Origin: Aporrectodea caliginosa
Taxonomy: Eukaryota; Annelida; Clitellata; Crassiclitellata; Lumbricidae
Length of the DNA: 64,000 nucleotides
Assembly: GCA_020284085.1 (NCBI GenBank)
Contig: JACEVL010000129.1
Span: 1,330,664-1,394,663, forward strand
Direction: 5' to 3'
Shown here: in pieces, positions 51,601 through 57,894 of the stretch
How the letters are laid out: each line of letters starts with the position of its first letter
Position numbering within the stretch: position 1 is the stretch's first letter
Translations under genes and position numbers: made by a program
Notes under the pieces: model-generated
What the model was told of the DNA's origin: nothing
What the model saw: the letters and a program-made list of their open reading frames with translations, nothing else
Database searches by the model: none

Positions 51601-53860
51601 ACAATGCAGATACTTTCATTTATCTATGATTCAATACAGCTGGTAACCACAGTCATCACAACAATCACCAGTATTGCGACTAATGCCTGTATCTACCCAT
51701 CACACATTACAGGTAATAACAGGTATCATCACTTCCAGTTACCTGTATCTCCAGGTAACTACAGGTCACTTTTATTCTCTCTTTTGAACAGGAAAGCAGC
51801 ATCTTCTTGCAGTCGGTGATGCAATTGGAACCCTTCACATCCTTGCGATTCCTTGGAGCCTTCGACAGCCAACTGCCAATGAGGTTTGTCTTCGTATTTG
51901 CAGCACTTATATTTACAGATGCATTGAATCAACCGCGATATACATGACAGATAATATCTAATAGCCACACTGTATAATAAGGACAATTGTTTTATTAATA
52001 GTAGTAGTACTAATGGTAGCATTAGTACTGAAAATTTTTATTATTATTATTTTCTTGAGGCAGAAATGATTCCTCAAGACTGCAATAATTCCTTGGATAT
52101 TATGCTTCTACCCAACATTGAAATGATTCCCGAGGTCTTGCAAAATTAGGCACTTTTCTGGTACATAGAATTTAACAATTCTACTCGGTTGTAGAAACTA
52201 TTTCCAAGGACTCTGAATACCAGGGTATTACTGTTAGTACCATTATTAGTAATTGTATGTCAATAAATAAGAGGCATAGGAAGTATAATTATTTTATTTG
52301 ACGTTTCAGTTGACTGGAATGGCGAACTACATCGACCGAGAGGTGAAGCGCAGGGCATTTGTCATGTCCAGGTGGGATTTCAGAGAGAAAGAGAAGATGG
52401 AACTAGATCTGGAGGCAAAGCGCAAAGCTGGGGTAAGTTCCTTTATAGTCTTCTTGATTTGTAAGCATTTCTGACATTGATCATTCCTGTGGTCATTAAT
52501 GGTTTCTGGCTGTTTTGTTTGTCCTGCATGGTTTCCTTGCCCATCTGCAAGGAAGGAAGACAAACTTATTAAAATGTTTGTCTGAAGGCAGTGGTTGAAG
52601 TTCTACATAGTTTATCTTCACTTACAAAAGTGAATGCAAGTTAAAAAAATTTCTTTACAGCCTAAAGGAACACTGTGTCAGAAAGAGTATCCTATTAACT
52701 GTGTCTTAAGCAAATCAAGTCTTCAAAAGCCTTGTTATTTGGTCTCTTACGGATCAATGCATATTTTAACGGGTTTGGACTACTGGGACAAAGTCTGATT
52801 CTACTTTCAATGTTATTGAAACTATCATTGAAAGTAGAGTACATGGGATAAACCACCAAAACTACTGGGACAAATTCTAAAACTACTGGGGCAAATACTA
52901 AAACTACTGGGACATTTTTGTCCCAGTATTTAAACAGTTAAAATATGCACTGTTCTATGGACTGATCTTCTGGATATTGACCTGATTGATGGCTTGGTGC
53001 CATTGGTTGTGCCATGCAGTAGACACCGACGCAACAGAAATTACTCATTACAATTAGCAATATTGATGTGAACAGTGGTCATGGAATGGGCAGTTTTTGG
53101 TCTTGAGTGGAACGCTCTGGGACACAGGACAAAGGGGCAAAGAGAAGCTGGGACAACAATGGAGAATGAGTGAACTGGCATCTATAGGTCATCTGAGAGT
53201 TCTGTCCAAGGAGCTGGTGAAGTTTAGATAAAGGAGCGGTTGCTGAATTTGAAAGAAGAGGCAACCAGAGGCCAAGAAGGAGACAGGTACTAAGGTAGGA
53301 GGCAAAAGAATACAGCCGTTGGCTGGGTGAATAGTAAAATAGCCTTCAAATGTAAGAAGGCTAAGAAGTTAGGAGAACATTTTTACCAAGAGGTACAATG
53401 AAGATATGACCGAATCTAAGGATTTGGGGCATATCATCGAATGTTGCTGTCCATTAAAAGGTGAAAGTATTACATTCTATTTAACAATAATTTCTAAAGC
53501 ACCTCTTGCAGTGCAGGCCAATCAGAGGCGCTCCCAGTGCAAAGGACCTAGAGAGAAAAGACAAGATTTAAGCCAGCAGAGGGCTGCAGCAGAACTTCCA
53601 ATCAGAATCGTAAAGTGAAATGAGGAAGGGAGGTAATGAAAATGTGACTAAACATAAAGATATGTGGTGTACTTCATCAGATGTAACTTTCAATTTGTTT
53701 ACAGATTGCACCTCAGGTCATCTTGACAGATGACGAGATTGACTATCGGATGCGAATGGAGTACCAGGCGTATCTGGAAGAGGAAACGGCCTTTCTCCGT
53801 CAGCTGGGAATCATGGATGAACTGTCGACACCTGGAAAGATTCCCATCGAAGCAAATTAA
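30626..53860 (+). CDS. DNAI3: Dynein axonemal intermediate chain 3 (WD repeat protein 63)
   Basis: Twenty-two coding exons join to 3138 nt, giving 1045 residues plus stop (human about 891). Every junction is GT-AG and the phases close. DNAI3/WDR63 is a WD-repeat intermediate chain of inner-arm axonemal dynein, needed for ciliary bending. The N-terminal ~170 residues are low-complexity Lys/Ser/Pro with a 24-residue tandem repeat, which explains the extra length. Then come YPGEEILIVYDPEFRHGQNF, an acidic EAEEEEMEEEEEMM stretch, LQQNEIMNVFYDDWM, ILIWSFTDPIHPQ, FVAGGCISGQVVLWDI, VVLFWDIRAPK and VTLQRSPFFKDVILCVGGW. A charged coiled tail of about 90 residues ends the protein. The WD propeller is assembled from exons 11-21. 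Its promoter is shared with BBS1. Oddities are a splice-donor minisatellite after exon 11, a decayed duplicate of exon 6 and a possible extra exon. Confidence 0.96.
31223..31658 (+). CDS. DNAI3: DNAI3 exon 3 (residues 24-169)
   Basis: Phase 0 in, phase 1 out. It encodes a low-complexity Lys/Ser/Pro/Ala linker. Two in-frame copies of a 72-bp unit (GSPKAAKKSPGGETPKSA-type, starting 31433 and 31505) give a 24-residue tandem repeat. The acceptor used (GATAAG) is poor, but CCCGCAG and CTGCAG just downstream would break the frame, so it is preferred. Confidence 0.8.
32097..32162 (+). CDS. DNAI3: DNAI3 exon 4 (residues 169-191)
   Basis: 66 nt, phase 1 to 1. Encodes KKPKSAADGKATESHLGLAD, still linker-like. 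Acceptor GGTTTTAG, donor GTGAGA. Confidence 0.85.
32460..32870 (-). mobile_element. LINE ORF2 tail in DNAI3 intron 4, minus strand
   Basis: The minus-strand translation starts LHWLPVDSE and continues KFKLACLTYKALS, then SSNALHSCKTWLKIHYFSL. This is the connection and C-terminal region of a LINE ORF2. It is degenerate, with stops. Confidence 0.65.
32950..33134 (+). CDS. DNAI3: DNAI3 exon 5 (residues 191-252)
   Basis: 185 nt, phase 1 in, phase 0 out. Encodes LPEGVVPIFLAVKTQELFAL, EDVTADSSYKFITKEDVLKD and NRAAVCDFHPI. Human WDR63 has the same E-D-V-T-A-E ... RAAVSDFHP block. Confidence 0.95.
33665..33720 (+). mobile_element. LINE 3' box in DNAI3 intron 5
   Basis: GGCGCTATATAAAT at 33700-33713, preceded by GAGGTGCCAGAAA. 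Only the terminal motif is recognisable. Confidence 0.5.
33820..33965. repeat. GTGGTG-rich low-complexity tract
   Basis: Imperfect (GTGGTG/GTGGTC)n repeat in DNAI3 intron 5. The minus-strand Thr-rich open frame over it is an artefact of the repeat. Confidence 0.85.
34119..34222 (+). pseudogene. Decayed duplicate of DNAI3 exon 6
   Basis: It keeps the acceptor context TTCTGGTTGACAG and starts GATTATCCGGGCGAAGG like exon 6, but measures 104 nt instead of 105. One base is missing in the GTC-TAT region, shifting the frame into stops. The surrounding intron is duplicated too (both copies have AAACTCTAAGATTAAGG upstream), so a ~300-bp segment was tandemly copied. Confidence 0.85.
34416..34520 (+). 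CDS. DNAI3: DNAI3 exon 6 (residues 253-287)
   Basis: 105 nt, phase 0 to 0. Encodes DYPGEEILIVYDPEFRHGQN then FFIATTEEAKQALLR. It is the intact member of the duplicated pair; donor GTTTGT. Confidence 0.95.
34540..34850. repeat. Degenerate TTATCTGGTTATTAA tandem repeat
   Basis: Roughly eight imperfect copies of TTATCTGGTTATTAA with ACCC or TGC spacers in DNAI3 intron 6. Confidence 0.7.
34850..36360. other. DNAI3 intron 6, no other gene
   Basis: AT-rich, with scattered GCATGAGTTTGCAC words (35460-35660) and AGCCATATCAAGTAC words (35960-36040) that suggest old tandem repeats. No coding signal. Confidence 0.4.
36405..36652. repeat. GGGGCCG(A/T)TTTG minisatellite
   Basis: About 16 degenerate units of roughly 16 bp, GGGGCCGATTTGAC in the first half and GGGGCCGTTTTGTC in the second. 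It lies in intron 6 shortly before exon 7. Reading frames across it on the minus strand are repeat artefacts. Confidence 0.9.
36786..36920 (+). CDS. DNAI3: DNAI3 exon 7 (residues 288-332)
   Basis: 135 nt, phase 0 to 0. Encodes an acidic run (EAEEEEMEEEEEMM), then VYVPPPSKDWVSFGSEKEVN and EESIVEQSRN. The K-x-W-x-S-x-G-S-E-K-E motif is shared with human WDR63. Confidence 0.95.
37340..37395. repeat. (TTA)n microsatellite
   Basis: TTATTATTA run followed by TTGTTA units in DNAI3 intron 7. Confidence 0.9.
37782..37940 (+). CDS. DNAI3: DNAI3 exon 8 (residues 333-385)
   Basis: 159 nt, phase 0 to 0. Encodes LSVLVVRPRREFGAPTNFSD, ECPPFEDNAFDLQKMLQDRG and IQ. Confidence 0.95.
37980..38375 (+). mobile_element. 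LINE ORF2 tail in DNAI3 intron 8
   Basis: Translation includes HTDHLPSYLSSTITPCNSVK, SCLRSAFAGKHVVPG and SIWNSLPPHVRNSLSETVFR, ending KLKTCLF then TAG. The tail is ATTACAGTTGTATTGTATTG. It is closely related to the fragment at 3843-4046 and is one of the better preserved copies. Confidence 0.75.
38721..38878 (+). CDS. DNAI3: DNAI3 exon 9 (residues 386-438)
   Basis: 158 nt, phase 0 in, phase 2 out. Encodes SVPETEANSTQTDFKRPRNA, AQTEPREYSEEERNEVANSA and EFIKAVAPR. Confidence 0.92.
39351..39462 (+). CDS. DNAI3: DNAI3 exon 10 (residues 438-475)
   Basis: 112 nt, phase 2 in, phase 0 out. Encodes VEETLQQNEIMNVFYDDWMS and FGSKADNHLK. The LQQNEIMNVF-DDW motif is a WDR63 signature. Confidence 0.95.
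39971..40174 (+). CDS. DNAI3: DNAI3 exon 11 (residues 476-543)
   Basis: 204 nt, phase 0 to 0. Encodes EFQSFTDLQFSKARTITCID, HPTIKGVVAVSVGERMSFDD, then SLILIWSFTDPIHPQ. The last ~45 nt and the donor (GTCAGT) form the first unit of the 63-bp minisatellite that follows, so the true 3' boundary is ambiguous. Splicing at the first donor gives the conventional protein. Confidence 0.93.
40112..41873. repeat. 63-bp minisatellite containing exon end plus splice donor
   Basis: Each unit is the last ~45 nt of exon 11 (ILIWSFTDPIHPQ) plus about 18 nt of intron (GTCAGTCGTTTGT...). Donors recur every 63 bp at 40175, 40238, 40301, 40364, 40427 and onward to 41868. About 29 units are recognisable, including two damaged ones near 41180 and 41480. 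The donor is GTCAGT in most units and the stronger GTAAGT in about a third. A TTA/TGA change at the twelfth intronic base keeps the frame open or closes it. Since 63 is a multiple of three, the frame is retained across units. Confidence 0.95.
42100..42170 (+). mobile_element. LINE 3' box fragment
   Basis: GGAGCTATATAAATTTCTGA with a following ATTACAATTACGG tail matches the 3' motif of other fragments here. Confidence 0.45.
42233..42406 (+). CDS. DNAI3: DNAI3 exon 12 (residues 544-601)
   Basis: 174 nt, phase 0 to 0. Encodes ILLEAPDDILCFKFCPTDPN, FVAGGCISGQVVLWDI and SNRLRQARAGK, a WD blade. Human has ESPDDIFCFKFCPSDP and AGGCINGQIVMWDI. Confidence 0.97.
42949..43071 (+). CDS. DNAI3: DNAI3 exon 13 (residues 602-642)
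   Basis: 123 nt, phase 0 to 0. Encodes AGFEDDSALNTPIVRYCAVS then IEHSHRFPVTDLLWVPDHFE. Confidence 0.95.
43913..43986 (+). CDS. DNAI3: DNAI3 exon 14 (residues 643-667)
   Basis: 74 nt, phase 0 in, phase 2 out. Encodes VNRMGVPQENKSGQCCQIMT then CATD. Confidence 0.93.
43990..45020. other. DNAI3 intron 14, first part
   Basis: No coding signal. A short piece (ATCATGTTATAACGACTTTAG, about 44067) recurs with changes at about 50638, so both are relics of one repeat. Confidence 0.4.
45021..45224 (+). CDS. Candidate DNAI3 cassette exon (68 codons)
   Basis: A long pyrimidine tract and CTCTCAG end at 45020. An open 204-nt segment follows, then donor GTATCC at 45225. Entry and exit phase are both 2, which is exactly the junction between exons 14 and 15, so inclusion keeps the frame and adds 68 residues. 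Encoded pieces include MKQEAYRRKKRVTTGGMQTV and LDEEDYLTDDEQLDVLPG. The codons look protein-like. I recognise no domain and recall no such insert in vertebrate WDR63, so it may be lineage-specific, alternatively spliced, or a fragment of another gene. Confidence 0.5.
45260..46440. other. DNAI3 intron 14, second part
   Basis: Loose repeats of TGTCACCAG(G/A)TG(A/G)TG at 45265-45570. The remainder has no coding signal. Confidence 0.4.
46458..46590 (+). CDS. DNAI3: DNAI3 exon 15 (residues 667-711)
   Basis: 133 nt, phase 2 in, phase 0 out. Encodes VVLFWDIRAPKTAMQAAAGE and TFKHLDLVWKPHLK, a WD blade end and a WDR63-specific motif. Confidence 0.96.
46592..46790. repeat. TTTTAGTTTCAG low-complexity repeat
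   Basis: Imperfect tandem copies of TTTTAGTTTCAGTTTTAGT immediately after the exon 15 donor. Each contains AG dinucleotides after pyrimidines. Confidence 0.8.
46897..47013 (+). other. Weak candidate cassette exon
   Basis: CTTTCTTCTTCAG precedes 117 open nt (39 codons, SFGKFISPATGSHPHVEKCA onward), followed by GTGGGT. Phase 0 on both sides fits between exons 15 and 16. An open stretch this short is not rare by chance and the donor is poor. Confidence 0.2.
47252..47336 (+). CDS. DNAI3: DNAI3 exon 16 (residues 712-740)
   Basis: 85 nt, phase 0 in, phase 1 out. Encodes VTLTKSDPGGDHAPTKFSIS then ERQGDKSA. An alternative donor two bases upstream would break the frame; GTAAGT is preferred. Confidence 0.9.
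48103..48179. ncRNA. Hairpin, microRNA-precursor-like (unproven)
   Basis: Two arms of about 30 nt (TGGTGAGAAT... and its bulged complement ending ATTCTCACCA) enclose a short loop around CGGCCCATATATAGG. The first 10 bp pair perfectly, followed by small bulges. It lies in DNAI3 intron 16 and could equally be a decayed inverted repeat. Confidence 0.3.
48407..48555 (+). CDS. DNAI3: DNAI3 exon 17 (residues 740-789)
   Basis: 149 nt, phase 1 in, phase 0 out. Encodes AAEDEDKPAEVKATDTSAGA, FGSVRSGGAQAKKTLTNLNT and FFYIGTE. Confidence 0.92.
48620..48760 (-). mobile_element. Short dispersed repeat (LINE/SINE 3' end)
   Basis: It shares order and words with 51360-51450, 58440-58550 and 59935-60010. On one strand all read GACAACC(C/G)(C/T)CTGAC, a spacer, GAATAAGCTG, then GCGCTTTAGAA. 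Confidence 0.5.
49757..49820 (+). CDS. DNAI3: DNAI3 exon 18 (residues 790-811)
   Basis: 64 nt, phase 0 in, phase 1 out. Encodes DGELVYVDWMPQKDQESGKI then Q; human has EEGEVIYTDWKMEKDPETGR. Confidence 0.95.
50397..50527 (+). CDS. DNAI3: DNAI3 exon 19 (residues 811-854)
   Basis: 131 nt, phase 1 in, phase 0 out. Encodes PKPDYYHSIHDGPIVTLQRS then PFFKDVILCVGGWTFSIWRE. Confidence 0.97.
50690..50960. repeat. TATAGTA-rich low-complexity tract with a 20-bp-arm hairpin
   Basis: Loose (GTATAGTATA) repeats. At 50876-50918 a perfect 20-bp inverted repeat with 3-nt loop (half ATATATTTACTAGATGTATA) is embedded. Flanking repeats are uninformative because the whole tract is TATAGTA-like. Confidence 0.7.
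51088..51292 (+). CDS. DNAI3: DNAI3 exon 20 (residues 855-923)
   Basis: 205 nt, phase 0 in, phase 1 out. Encodes TSPILRSSASTKRLTGGHWS, RPAVFYITKQDGSVDIWDLL and THEPCMNQNVSSAPITCI. Human has the same TSGHWS ... DGYIDIWDLLEKTHEP. Confidence 0.97.
51792..51883 (+). CDS. DNAI3: DNAI3 exon 21 (residues 923-953)
   Basis: 92 nt, phase 1 in, phase 0 out. Encodes KQHLLAVGDAIGTLHILAIP then WSLRQPTANE; human has GTLHILEIPWTLSRPSTNE. Confidence 0.97.
52310..52432 (+). CDS. DNAI3: DNAI3 exon 22 (residues 954-994)
   Basis: 123 nt, phase 0 to 0. Encodes LTGMANYIDREVKRRAFVMS and REKEKMELDLEAKRKAG, a charged helical tail. Confidence 0.95.
53705..53860 (+). CDS. DNAI3: DNAI3 exon 23 (last, residues 995-1045)
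   Basis: 156 nt including TAA at 53858-53860. Encodes IAPQVILTDDEIDYRMRMEY, EEETAFLRQLGIMDEL and a KIPIEAN end. Confidence 0.95.
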   Translation: MAPQVILTDDEIDYRMRMEYQAYLEEETAFLRQLGIMDELSTPGKIPIEAN

Positions 53861-53953
53861 CTGATCGTTCTCTGGCAGAAAATCCTCTTCTTATCCGTGG
53901 AGTTGTTGTTACTATGCATACAAACACTTAATGTAGGAATCACAACAGTAAAT

Positions 53954-53959
53954 AATAAA
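53954..53959 (+). terminator. DNAI3: DNAI3 polyadenylation signal
   Basis: AATAAA about 95 bp after the stop codon, the first one on this strand. Confidence 0.6.
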
Positions 53960-54129
53960 AATGATTATTAGAATAATAATTATAGACGTCTGGTTTTATG
54001 GGATCTTACCTTCTAGTTCTATTAGCTCTCCTGAATTTGTGCTACAGACAAGATGTATCGGGCTATTCAGGCTCTGCTTTTAGTAATAGTGAATAATACA
54101 AGCAATAACGCAATGATACTTATTGTAAT

Positions 54130-54371
54130 GTAACAAAACATTTATATAGCACCTTTAAAACAACTCCGAGAAGCACTGATTGTATGGCTTTCTAAATTAT
54201 CTAATGACCTTTTCTAAACAAGTGTGTGACTTAAGGTAACCGGAAAAATGCTGACGTCCTTGCGCTACTTTATCCGACGAGTGAGTCCATGACCCAGAGT
54301 TCCCGCTCGACTTGTCCAACCTCGTCACATAGTGTCACCCCTTTTTCTCAACTGAGGGTATATTACTCTAC
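54130..54371. repeat. 240-bp direct repeat, copy A
   Basis: Same sequence and orientation as 55166-55405, with scattered differences. Begins with a reversed LINE box (ATTTATATAGCACC) and ends GGGTATATTACTCTAC. The pair encloses the hAT remnant. Confidence 0.85.
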
Positions 54372-55165
54372 GGCACTGCACATTGCCTTCTAGATCTATA
54401 GTACAGTATCTAGAAGGCAATGCACTGCACAGTATGAAAATTATTAGTTTGTTGTACTTTGCGTAATTTAAATCGACAATTGTATAATTACTAATGAATT
54501 GTATAATTTAAATCACCGCAGTCCATAGTCCCTCGGACTCCTCAGGCCTCAGCTATGTCTAAGTCCTATTTAAGTGGCGCTGCTAAGCGACAAGCACGGC
54601 AAGAACATGCAACGAAGGTCGCCAAAATGCCGAAAATTTCCGCAATTCTGAAGCTTTCGTTCGAAGTTGTCAACGAGATCAACCATCTTCGAAATTGCAC
54701 AACTGTTACTCGTAGACTATTATGCTCTTTCGTCTACATTCAGTGATGTCTGCACTGCCTACATGTTGCTGCTGACTTTGCCTGTGACTGTTGCAACATG
54801 TGAAAGATCATTTCAAAACTGAAGCTCATCAAAAACTATCTACGAAGTACCATGTCCAGAAGAGCGGCTGAGCTGGCAATGTTGTCAATAGAAAATGAAC
54901 ATGCCAAAAAGCTTGACAATTCAAAAGTGGTGGATATTTTGCGCAAGAGAAAGCGCGCAAACGACCGTTTTAACTTTTAGTATTCCTCTCCTTAGATTAT
55001 TGTAGAATTTAGACTTTTCCAATTTGAATATCTGACCTTTTATGTTGCTTGCAACAGCGTTTTTTGCACAGCATTTTTTGTTTGAAATCGAATGGGGGAG
55101 GAAGTCAAGGGCCCACCAACAAAGCTCTTGCACAAGGGCCCTCAAAAACTTTGCTACGCCACTGT
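54372..55165 (+). mobile_element. Internally deleted hAT transposase remnant
   Basis: An open start (54555-54745, SKSYLSGAAKRQARQEHATK) is followed about 30 codons later by the hAT C-terminal dimerisation region: LLLTLPVTVATCERSF, IKNYLRSTMSRRAAELAMLS, IENEHAKKLD. A one-base-scale shift and stops separate them, and the catalytic middle is absent. The right end CTACGCCACTG (to 55164) is a hAT-like terminus. No matching left terminus is seen. Confidence 0.75.
54373..54430. repeat. 40-bp inverted repeat between 9-bp direct repeats
   Basis: GCACTGCAC at 54373-54381 and again at 54422-54430. Between them 54382-54421 has 14-bp arms (ATTGCCTTCTAGAT and complement) around a 12-nt loop. One more base pair forms if the flanking C and G are counted. 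Confidence 0.85.
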
Positions 55166-55405
55166 GTAACAGAACGTTTATATAGCACCTTTAAAACAAC
55201 TCTGAGAAGCACTGATTGTATGGCTATCTAAATTATCTAGTGACATTTTCTAAACAAGTGTGTGACTTAAGGTAACCGGAAAAATACTGATGTCCTTGCT
55301 ACTTTATCCGATGAGTGAGTCCATGACCAAGAGTTCCCGCTCGACTTGTCCAACCTCGTCATACAGTGTCACCCCTTTTTCTCAACTGAGGGTATATTAC
55401 TCTAC
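55166..55405. repeat. 240-bp direct repeat, copy B
   Basis: Partner of 54130-54371. It begins immediately after the hAT-like right end. Confidence 0.85.
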
Positions 55406-55559
55406 CCATAACTTTTTCAAGAAGCCTGTGAATAAACAAATTGTACTGAGCTTATGAGTTTTGTGTCTGCTAATAGGGCGATATTATTCAGACAGCACTG
55501 TAGGCATACCGTACTGGGCCTATACAAAAGATGAAAGATCTGTACTGCTTACTTATGCA

Positions 55560-55850
55560 AGAGCACATTAAGTATAAGACCGTGATTCTCACGATTGTGT
55601 AGGCCTAATTTTGTCTGCAGTAGGCTGTGCACCATCTTATCTAAAGGAGTGTTACGTCTCAGTCTCTTCCAGCCTTGTTCACAGTTTCTCTGCTGTGCAA
55701 ATCGACATTGTTTAACCGGACGGACATCCACGGTCCTGCATACAAGTTTTGCTGTGGTCAACTCATTCTGGAATAAGTTGCCTATTCTGCCCGTAAGCCC
55801 GCATGTAGCCCATTTAGGACCCGTATTCCCTTAATATGAGACCCATACAG
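55560..55850 (+). mobile_element. Degenerate LINE ORF2 tail
   Basis: Frames with APSYLKECY and TSFAVVNSFWNKLPILP resemble the C-terminal (xxSxWNxLP) end of LINE ORF2. Several stops. A TAGGCCTA octamer lies at about 55601. Confidence 0.45.
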
Positions 55851-56099
55851 AGCCCAATAGTATGGGTCCCAACTAAGTAAGTAAGTTAGTAAGTAGGCCT
55901 ATATTCTTTATTGAACCAGTTGCAATCCGCATTCCGGTGTACATACATCATAATATAATAATAAACAATCAATAGTCAATATGAATAAAGCATTCTAACT
56001 ATAATGTCCATGTAAATGCTGGAATAGAAACAACCTGCAACATGAACTCCCAAGTCTCTGCTTCATCTGTTCCGTAAACGCTTCAAGACCACCATTCTG

Positions 56100-56190
56100 C
56101 TCTATCATGGTTTCATTGCGTTAGGTCAGGAGCGCCTCTGATGAGGCTCTTTGAAGTGGCGCTATACAAATTTACAGCTGCAATTACGAA
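56100..56190 (+). mobile_element. LINE 3' box fragment
   Basis: GGAGCGCCTCTGATGAGG, GGCGCTATACAAATTTACAG and an AATTACGAAATG tail. Confidence 0.5.
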
Positions 56191-56241
56191 ATGAAAAAGG
56201 AATCCGGGCTCGAGAAGGGAAGTTTCCCTCGGGATTCTATA

Positions 56242-56280
56242 GTCCCGTCCAGAGCTATATATAGCTCTGGTCCCGTCCAG
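56242..56280. repeat. Short palindrome between 8-11 bp direct repeats
   Basis: GTCCCGTCCAG occurs at 56242-56252 and 56270-56280. The perfect palindrome CCAGAGCTATATATAGCTCTGG-like core spans 56249-56270. Taking an 8-bp duplication leaves a 20-bp palindromic insert, 56250-56269. Confidence 0.8.
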
Positions 56281-56499
56281 TGGGGATGGTCAGAAGCACT
56301 GAGAGAATTCCATGCAATACAAATCGTACATTGCCAGAGTTATCCACGGATGGATCTGAGCACAGCTGCGTCATTTCCTGGTATTTTTCCACTCTGATGC
56401 AGATATGGGAATACGAAGGAAAACGAGCTTCGTGCTCCATGAACGCAGACGGGTAGAAGAGGGCTATTTAAAAAGATAATCTAAGGTTCAAGAACAAGA

Positions 56500-56777
56500 G
56501 ATTTGATCTGAAACTCCACAGGTACGATGACGTCATCCAGATGGCAACGATGACGAATCTCCATTAACGATTGGTCCTCGATCGGTAATGCTGATAATGA
56601 CGACGACGATGATGATGATCTGGTGATGAGTACTACGTCCCGTGGGGTCTTGTGTTGTGTATCTATACCATAACGCCATACTCACGCATCAACACACTCC
56701 CTGACGCACTTGCTCACGCGCGCGCACACACGCGCACATATGATGCACGTGGTCGCCACTCGCCACAGCACTATAGC

Positions 56778-56836
<59 letters not shown>

Positions 56837-57109
56837 ATTCCTGTGCTTGCTCAAAAGCAACTGTGCTGCTCAGGCAAAACAAGCAACGGCCGTCATCGTG
56901 TCTGCTGCCTGAAGCAGCGGCGGATGCTACGGCAGCAGCAGCAGCAGGCGGACGGGCATCGGCAGCAGCCACAGGCGAAGCAGCGGCAGCAGCAGCAGCA
57001 GCAGTGCATGCCTTATTCTCCCAAGCGCCTCGTTATCATTACGCGCCTCCCTTCCTCCTTCCATTCCCTTCCGTTCGCTGCCGCTGCTGCGGCGCTGGGC
57101 CCTGTATGC

Positions 57110-57151
<42 letters not shown>

Positions 57152-57205
57152 CGGCCTGGCGCTTGTACGCTTCGGCTACAGGCCAACAGCAGCAGCAGCA
57201 GCAAT

Positions 57206-57262
<57 letters not shown>

Positions 57263-57776
57263 TTATTGCTTGATAGCGAAGCAGTGGCGGCGGTGGCGTC
57301 GTATGTTCCTGAAGAACGGTTTTCAGAATTTCTAACGTCAGCGTCGTTGTCGTCGTCGTCTGCTTTTTCTTATTCCTTATCGGAAGTCGTCGTCGTCGTT
57401 GCGGTGAGGAGATTCTTCGGCGTCGATTCCTCGTATCCTCCTCCTCCTCCTTCTCCCTCCTCCTCCTGCACCTCCTATTCCTCCTGTTCTGCATCGTTGT
57501 CGTCCTCCTCCTCCTCCGATCATCGTCGTCGTCGTCGTCATCGTCACCGTCGCCATCTTATTCTGCTTCGTTCGCGAGTGTAAGCGACGAGTGACTCCCT
57601 CTATATCTCGTCACCGGCGATCTCCACCACCTCCTCCTCCTTTTCCTCTTCCTCCTCCTGCCCCGTGTTTCTTATCGTCGTCGTCGTCGACCTCCTCTCC
57701 TTCAGGGTCCGTTCGTCGTCCTCCGGATTCTGATCCTCATCATCCAGATCCGCGTCCGATCGACCGACCGACCGAC
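56500..57776 (+). promoter_or_regulatory. G-alpha upstream region and repeat-rich leader
   Basis: A (TA)n run (56779-56833), CAG-rich tracts (56925-57005, 57110-57149, 57187-57203), a (GA)n run (57207-57260) and CGTCGT/CTCCTC-rich sequence lead into the first coding exon. GC and CpG rise sharply after 56850, as at a CpG-rich promoter. Where transcription starts is not visible. The long open frames across it (187 and 249 codons) are products of the repeats. Confidence 0.55.
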
Positions 57777-57894
57777 ATGGGCTGCAGTCTAAGCGCCGAG
57801 GACCGGGCGGCCATCGAACGCAACAAGGCGATCGAGAGGGGCCTCAAGGAGGACGGACAACAGGCAGCCAAAGACATCAAACTGCTACTACTTG
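57777..57894 (+). CDS. GNAO1: Heterotrimeric G-protein alpha subunit (Go/i class), first coding exon
   Basis: ATG at 57777 (context GACATGG) starts [20 protein letters not shown], then [18 protein letters not shown]. Gly2 and Cys3 are the myristoylation and palmitoylation sites of Gi/Go alpha subunits, and KLLLLG leads into the GAGESGKS nucleotide-binding loop. The exon is 118 coding nt and breaks in the same glycine codon before a GTAAGT donor, as in vertebrate Gi/Go genes. KAIE, LKEDG and AAKD favour Go over Gi, but a Gi orthologue cannot be excluded from 39 residues. No second exon was found in the following 6.1 kb, so the intron continues beyond the window. Confidence 0.88.

Noticed and set aside
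52825..52930. Hairpins around 52800-52930 as palindromic insertions
   Set aside because: Arms of 10-13 bp are present, but the flanks show no direct repeat. The area is a degenerate ACTACTGGGACAAA tandem repeat.
56710..57583. 187- and 249-codon plus-strand frames before the G-alpha exon
   Set aside because: They are poly-Ala/Gln/Ser/Arg-Glu translations of CAG, GA and CGT repeats, overlap in different frames, and do not join the G-alpha frame.
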